A DNA stretch of 64,000 bases from Gordonia phthalatica. Its GTDB lineage: Bacteria; Actinomycetota; Actinomycetes; Mycobacteriales; Mycobacteriaceae. Shown here one piece after another: positions 62,172 through 64,000 of this stretch. The notes below the pieces were generated by a model. The model saw only the letters and a program-made list of their open reading frames with translations. It was not told the DNA's origin and ran no database searches. A program made the translations under genes and the position numbers. The stretch covers positions 2,542,001-2,606,000 of the forward strand of contig NZ_CP011853.1 in the NCBI RefSeq assembly GCF_001305675.1. Direction: 5' to 3'. Position 1 is the first letter of the stretch. Each line of letters begins with the position of its first letter.

Positions 62172-63328
62172 TGCTGCTTTCGGTCGTTGCTCCGGGCGAG
62201 CGAAGCGACGGGTGGTTCTGCTGCGGCCAGTTCGGCACTGACCTTCAAGAAGGCGTCGTTCTCGGCCGGTAGTCCTATGGTCGCACGCAGGAAGCTCGGG
62301 ATGCCCACATCCCTGATCAGGACGCCGCGGTCGAGGTAGCGCTGCCAGCTCGCGGGGGCGTCCGCGAAGCCGCCGAAGAGGATGAAGTTCGAGTCCGAGG
62401 GCGTGACCGCGTAACCGAGTTCGGCGAGTGCGGCGGCGACCCGGTCGCGTTCGGCGGCGATGGCGGCGACGTTGCCGAGAGTCTCCGCGGAGTGTTGCAG
62501 AGCGGCGCGCGCGGCGGCCTGCGTCAGCACCGACAGGTGGTACGGCAGGCGGACCAGGAGCAGGGCCTCGATCATCGCGGGCGCAGCGGCCAGGTAGCCG
62601 AGACGACCGCCGGCGAAGGCGAAGGCCTTGCTCATGGTGCGCGAGACGATCAGCTTGCTGCCGTACTCGTCGAGCAGTGCCACGGCGCTGGGCTGCGACG
62701 AGAACTCGCCGTACGCCTCGTCGACGATGACGATGCCGGTGGCGGCGTCGAGGATCGCGCGGAGGTCGGTCAGCGGGATGCTGCCGCCGGTCGGGTTGTT
62801 CGGCGAGGTCACGAAGATGACGTCGGGCTTGTGCTCGGCGACCGCTGCGACGGCCCGCGGGACGTCGAGGGTGAAGTCGTCGGCGCGCTGCGCGGGCACC
62901 CAGCGGGTCTGGGTGCCGTCGGAGATGATCGGGTGCATCGAGTACGACGGGACGAAGCCCATCGCGCTGCGCCCGGGTCCGCCGAACGCCTGCAGGATCT
63001 GCTGCAGGATCTCGTTGGAGCCGTTGGCCGCCCAGATGTTGTCGACGGACAGCGGGGTGCCGGTGGCTGCGCTGAGATAGTCGGCGAGGTCGGAGCGGAG
63101 GGCGACGGCGTCGCGGTCCGGGTACCGGTGCAGGTCCTCCGCTGCGGCGGCGACGGCCTTGGCGACGTCGTCGATCAGCGCCTGACTGGGCGGGTGCGGG
63201 TTCTCGTTGGTGTTGAGGATGACCGGCACCTGCAGCTGCGGAGCGCCGTACGGCGACTTGCCGCGAAGGTTGTCGCGGAGCGGGAGGTCCGCCAGGGTCA
63301 CGCCCTGTCCGGGGATCGCGTCGCTCAC
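62168..63328 (-). CDS. hisC: Histidinol-phosphate aminotransferase
   Basis: 386 residues. PLP aminotransferase: GSNEILQQILQAFGGPG, FVTSPNNPTGG, VDEAYGEF and PLP Lys in RTMSKAFAFAGGRLGY. Seventh step of histidine synthesis. Overlaps hisD and hisB by 4 bases each, making the cluster tightly coupled. Confidence 0.96.
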   Translation of the reverse strand: MSDAIPGQGVTLADLPLRDNLRGKSPYGAPQLQVPVILNTNENPHPPSQALIDDVAKAVAAAAEDLHRYPDRDAVALRSDLADYLSAATGTPLSVDNIWAANGSNEILQQILQAFGGPGRSAMGFVPSYSMHPIISDGTQTRWVPAQRADDFTLDVPRAVAAVAEHKPDVIFVTSPNNPTGGSIPLTDLRAILDAATGIVIVDEAYGEFSSQPSAVALLDEYGSKLIVSRTMSKAFAFAGGRLGYLAAAPAMIEALLLVRLPYHLSVLTQAAARAALQHSAETLGNVAAIAAERDRVAAALAELGYAVTPSDSNFILFGGFADAPASWQRYLDRGVLIRDVGIPSFLRATIGLPAENDAFLKVSAELAAAEPPVASLARSNDRKQQ

Positions 63329-64000
63329 TGCGCGGCACCCCCGAAACGCGCCTGCACGGCCTCGCCGTGTGCCGGGAGATCCTCGGCGTTGGCGAGCGTG
63401 ACGACGCGGTCCGCGATCTCGGCGAGAGCGTCGCGGTCGTAGTCGATGACGTGGACGCCGCGCAGGAAGGTCTGCACCGACAGGCCGGACGCGTACTTGG
63501 ACGAGCCGGATGTCGGCAGCACGTGGTTGGAGCCTGCGCTGTAGTCGCCGAGGCTCACCGGCGAGTAGGTGCCGACGAAGATGGCACCGGCGCTGGTGAC
63601 GCGGTCGGCGACGGCCTGCGCGTCCCGGGTCTGGATCTCCAGGTGCTCGGCACCGTAGGCGTCGACGACGGCGAGACCCGCGTCGAGGTCGTCGACCAGG
63701 ACGATGCCGGACTGCGCGCCGGTCAGGGCGGTGACGACGCGCTCTCCGTGCTTGGTGGCCGAGGCCGCGGTCGCGAGGACGTCGTCGACGGCGTCGGCGA
63801 GGGCCACGCTGTCGGTGACGAGGACCGAGGCCGCGAGGACGTCGTGCTCGGCCTGGCTGATGAGGTCGGAGGCGACGACCGCCGGGTCGGCGGTTTCGTC
63901 GGCCAGGATGGCGATCTCGGTGGGACCGGCTTCCGCGTCGATGCCGACCACGCCGCGGACGAGGCGCTTGGCCGCGGTGACGTAGATGTTGCCGGGGCCG
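63325..64000 (-). CDS. hisD: Histidinol dehydrogenase, C-terminal part (5' end outside window)
   Basis: The frame is open to the right edge, giving 225 residues; the N-terminal half lies outside. Typical segments: GPGNIYVTAAKR at the edge, GIDAEAGPTEIAILAD (zinc and active site region), EHDVLAASVLVTDS and GSNHVLPTSGSSKYASGLSV. It oxidises histidinol to histidine with two NAD+. First gene of the his operon in this direction and overlapping hisC by 4 bases. Confidence 0.96.
   Translation of the reverse strand, partial: GPGNIYVTAAKRLVRGVVGIDAEAGPTEIAILADETADPAVVASDLISQAEHDVLAASVLVTDSVALADAVDDVLATAASATKHGERVVTALTGAQSGIVLVDDLDAGLAVVDAYGAEHLEIQTRDAQAVADRVTSAGAIFVGTYSPVSLGDYSAGSNHVLPTSGSSKYASGLSVQTFLRGVHVIDYDRDALAEIADRVVTLANAEDLPAHGEAVQARFGGAAQ

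Noticed and set aside
1..64000. CRISPR array, prophage or insertion sequence
   Set aside because: No regular repeat-spacer pattern, transposase, integrase or terminal direct repeats were found; the only tRNA has no adjacent integrase.

Overview
The window is GC-rich chromosomal DNA of an actinomycete, most likely a member of the Mycobacteriales close to Gordonia or Williamsia (inference). The reasons are gene order, codon use and family content. The order his operon - trp genes - lgt - pyk - tesB - pdtaR - polA - rpsA - coaE follows the Mycobacterium tuberculosis Rv1599-Rv1631 region as I remember it, read here in reverse. Lgt carries a long acidic tail and CoaE carries a GrpB-like tail, both actinobacterial habits. 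Several genes start leaderless, with a TANNNT box 6-8 bases before the start codon. No gene-free gap exceeds about 220 bases.

Left part (1-7.5 kb): the tail of a flavin oxidoreductase, a DUF402 protein, a Pro-rich single-pass membrane protein, a TetR repressor divergent from an SNF2 helicase plus SWIM-finger pair, a beta-propeller membrane protein with a small truncated copy of its N-terminus beside it, and coaE.

Catabolic and transport block (7.5-23.1 kb): three lower meta-cleavage pathway enzymes (hydratase, acylating aldehyde dehydrogenase, aldolase) divergent from an IclR regulator; a branched-chain-type ABC transporter whose first permease gene is broken by an in-frame TGA and whose second permease is fused to an ATPase; a flavin oxidoreductase, a PadR regulator, pyruvate carboxylase and two membrane proteins. 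This block separates coaE from rpsA, which are neighbours in M. tuberculosis.

Middle (23.1-44.3 kb): rpsA, a 2H phosphoesterase, a methyltransferase, an MpaB-type protein with its TetR regulator and operator, DUF1990 and DUF2277 proteins, a polar amino-acid ABC transporter, an isocitrate/isopropylmalate-type dehydrogenase, polA, pdtaR, tRNA-Leu(CAA), a secreted CocE/NonD hydrolase, a frameshifted cutC, tesB, pyk and lgt.

Right part (44.4-64 kb): the trp genes are split. trpC-trpB-trpA lie at 44.4-47.4 kb, and trpE with a Trp-associated membrane protein lies at 55.2-57.4 kb, joined to the his operon (hisD, C, B, H, A/priA, N, F, I). Between the two trp pieces, on the opposite strand, sits a five-gene operon at 47.6-55.0 kb: SWIM finger, DUF5691, MoxR-type AAA ATPase, DUF5682 and a VWA/CoxE-like protein. 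Each pair overlaps by 4 bases. This is the most unusual system in the window. The DUF5682 protein shows a His...Glu...Arg...His pattern resembling the erythromycin-esterase/ChaN/TIKI fold, so it may be the catalytic effector of a MoxR-VWA chaperone machine (inference). No trpF or trpD is present in the window; PriA probably supplies the TrpF step.
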